This document shows, piece after piece, positions 63,359 through 64,000 of a stretch of 64,000 bases of DNA (its first letter is position 1; each line of letters opens with the position of its first letter). The notes beneath the pieces are model-generated. The model made no database searches. It was not told the DNA's origin and was given only the letters and a program-made list of their open reading frames with translations. This DNA is from DAOTYH01 sp034435015 (GTDB taxonomy: Bacteria > Chloroflexota > Anaerolineae > Aggregatilineales > UBA3940), in NCBI GenBank assembly GCA_034435015.1, contig DAOTYH010000069.1, positions 1 to 64,000 of the forward strand. The letters are read 5' to 3'. A program made the position numbers and the translations under genes.

Positions 63359-63452
63359 GGGGGTGGTTCGGTCCCGGTGGACTGCGCGGTCTTCAAAATC
63401 GTTGGTGGGTTGTGGAACAAGCCACGGTGGGTTCGACTCCCATCCACCCCCG
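63359..63452 (+). tRNA. selC: tRNA-Sec (selenocysteine), anticodon TCA
   Basis: A 94-base tRNA with the special bacterial tRNA-Sec fold. The acceptor stem has 8 bp (63359-63366 with 63444-63451). The D stem has 6 bp with a 4-base loop. The anticodon loop is CTTCAAA (63391-63397) with TCA (63393-63395), reading UGA. There is a long variable arm, and the T loop is TTCGACT. The discriminator is G (63452). The CCA end is not encoded (CCT follows), so it is added afterwards. Presence implies that the organism inserts selenocysteine at some UGA codons; selA, selB and selD are not in this window. Confidence 0.93.
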
Positions 63453-63593
63453 CCTCCGAGTGCTATCTCGAACCAGCAATGGTTTAGGGATGGCACTCTT
63501 GATTCCCCGCCGGGCGACCTGACGGCTGACAGGTGATCATTGTCACCCTATAGTTGTGATCTTCCTCGTAGTGAAGTATCGCTGGAAGATATA

Positions 63594-63628
63594 TTCTCAT
63601 GGTGAATGTGTATTCGTATAGTTGAATA
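63594..63628 (+). promoter_or_regulatory. Promoter/operator of the ArsR gene
   Basis: TTCTCA (63594-63599), a 17-base spacer and TATAGT (63617-63622). Two ATTC/GAAT inverted repeats overlap it: one with half-sites at 63593-63596 and 63604-63607, the other TATTC (63611-63615) and GAATA (63624-63628). This fits autoregulation by an ArsR-family repressor. Confidence 0.5.
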
Positions 63629-63639
63629 AGGTTTGGCCC

Positions 63640-64000
63640 ATGGAAGGCTATGACGCTCTGGCGAAGGTGATGAAGGCACTGGCTCATCCGGCGAGGCTGA
63701 AAATCCTCCGGGTGCTTCAGACACATGGGGAAGCCTGTGTATGTCACCTTGAAGCTGTGCTGGGATACCGGCAGGCTTACATCTCTCAACAGCTCATGCG
63801 TTTGCGTGAGGCCGGCCTTGTCATGGATCGGCGTGAGGGGATGAATGTGTTCTACACGCTGGCAGATGAAGCCATTGTACGGATGCTGGATGTCGCTCAG
63901 GAGACTGTCAGCACGCTGGCCAAGGCAAAAGGCAGGAAGGTAGAGCTCTTTGTGCCACCTGAAGGCTCTGCGGTGAACTGTTCTTGCCCCCACTGCCGTC
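63640..64000 (+). CDS. ArsR/SmtB-family transcriptional repressor, 3' end outside the window
   Basis: Winged-helix regulator; 120 residues visible, running off the right edge. The metal-box-like CVCHL (the ELCVCDL region of arsenic sensors) is present with the recognition helix around RQAYISQQLMRLREAGLV. The visible end has CSCPHC, another possible metal site. A metal or metalloid ligand such as As(III) is likely, but not certain. ATG at 63640 follows AAGG by 8 bases. The upstream inverted repeats suggest autoregulation. Confidence 0.85.
   Translation, partial: MEGYDALAKVMKALAHPARLKILRVLQTHGEACVCHLEAVLGYRQAYISQQLMRLREAGLVMDRREGMNVFYTLADEAIVRMLDVAQETVSTLAKAKGRKVELFVPPEGSAVNCSCPHCR

Noticed and set aside
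1..64000. CRISPR arrays, insertion sequences, prophage or integrase
   Set aside because: No direct repeat array with regular spacers, transposase, terminal repeats or phage genes seen. The repeats within the giant kinase are coding.

Overview
The window looks like a GC-rich chromosome segment of a Chloroflexota bacterium, probably Anaerolineae-like. This is an inference from the density of PAS/GAF multi-sensor histidine kinases, the style of the kinases and Yip1/ABC genes, and the gene mix; no rRNA or taxonomic marker is present. Gene density is high and I see no insertion sequence, prophage, CRISPR array or integrase. I support 44 protein-coding genes (two cut by the window edges) and one RNA gene, a selenocysteine tRNA.

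Layout. 1-6.4 kb: a Ser/Thr kinase cut by the left edge, two related PAS-GAF histidine kinases, and a bacteriohemerythrin. 6.4-9.7 kb: a pyruvate-dehydrogenase-type operon (E1 alpha, E1 beta, E2) on the minus strand, without E3. 9.8-14 kb: a large membrane-anchored kinase and a PlsC acyltransferase. 14.2-27.1 kb, plus strand: ClpB, two paralogous GT4 glycosyltransferases flanking an FHA-GAF histidine kinase, a membrane-spanning PP2C-FGE fusion, and a K+-independent type membrane pyrophosphatase. 27.2-31 kb, minus strand: a radical SAM protein, a YigZ/IMPACT protein and a PepF-like peptidase.

31.3-44 kb is the most unusual part: a co-directional plus-strand cluster of an NMT1/THI5-like binding lipoprotein, a 2387-residue Cache/HAMP/GAF/PAS histidine kinase, a threonine-synthase-like PLP enzyme fused to two intact receiver domains, three stand-alone receivers and a GNAT-type protein. 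A convergent REC-histidine kinase ends the block. The layout suggests a sensor chain that phosphorylates several receivers, two of them on a metabolic enzyme.

44-53.5 kb: a Tat-type L,D-transpeptidase, a HAD phosphatase, a cyclic-nucleotide-domain histidine kinase divergent from a single receiver, a GT-C membrane glycosyltransferase, and a NarX/NarL-type pair. 53.5-58 kb: a minus-strand operon of Yip1 protein, MacB-type ATPase, secreted CARDB-like protein and FtsX permease. 58.2-64 kb: CBS-ACT protein, DrrAB-type ABC transporter, a small hypothetical gene, a GAF histidine kinase, a nucleoside deoxyribosyltransferase-like protein, tRNA-Sec, and an ArsR regulator cut by the right edge.

The window holds nine histidine kinases but only one response regulator with a DNA-binding output; the others are receiver-only or receiver-enzyme proteins, so much of the signalling here probably acts on proteins rather than on promoters.
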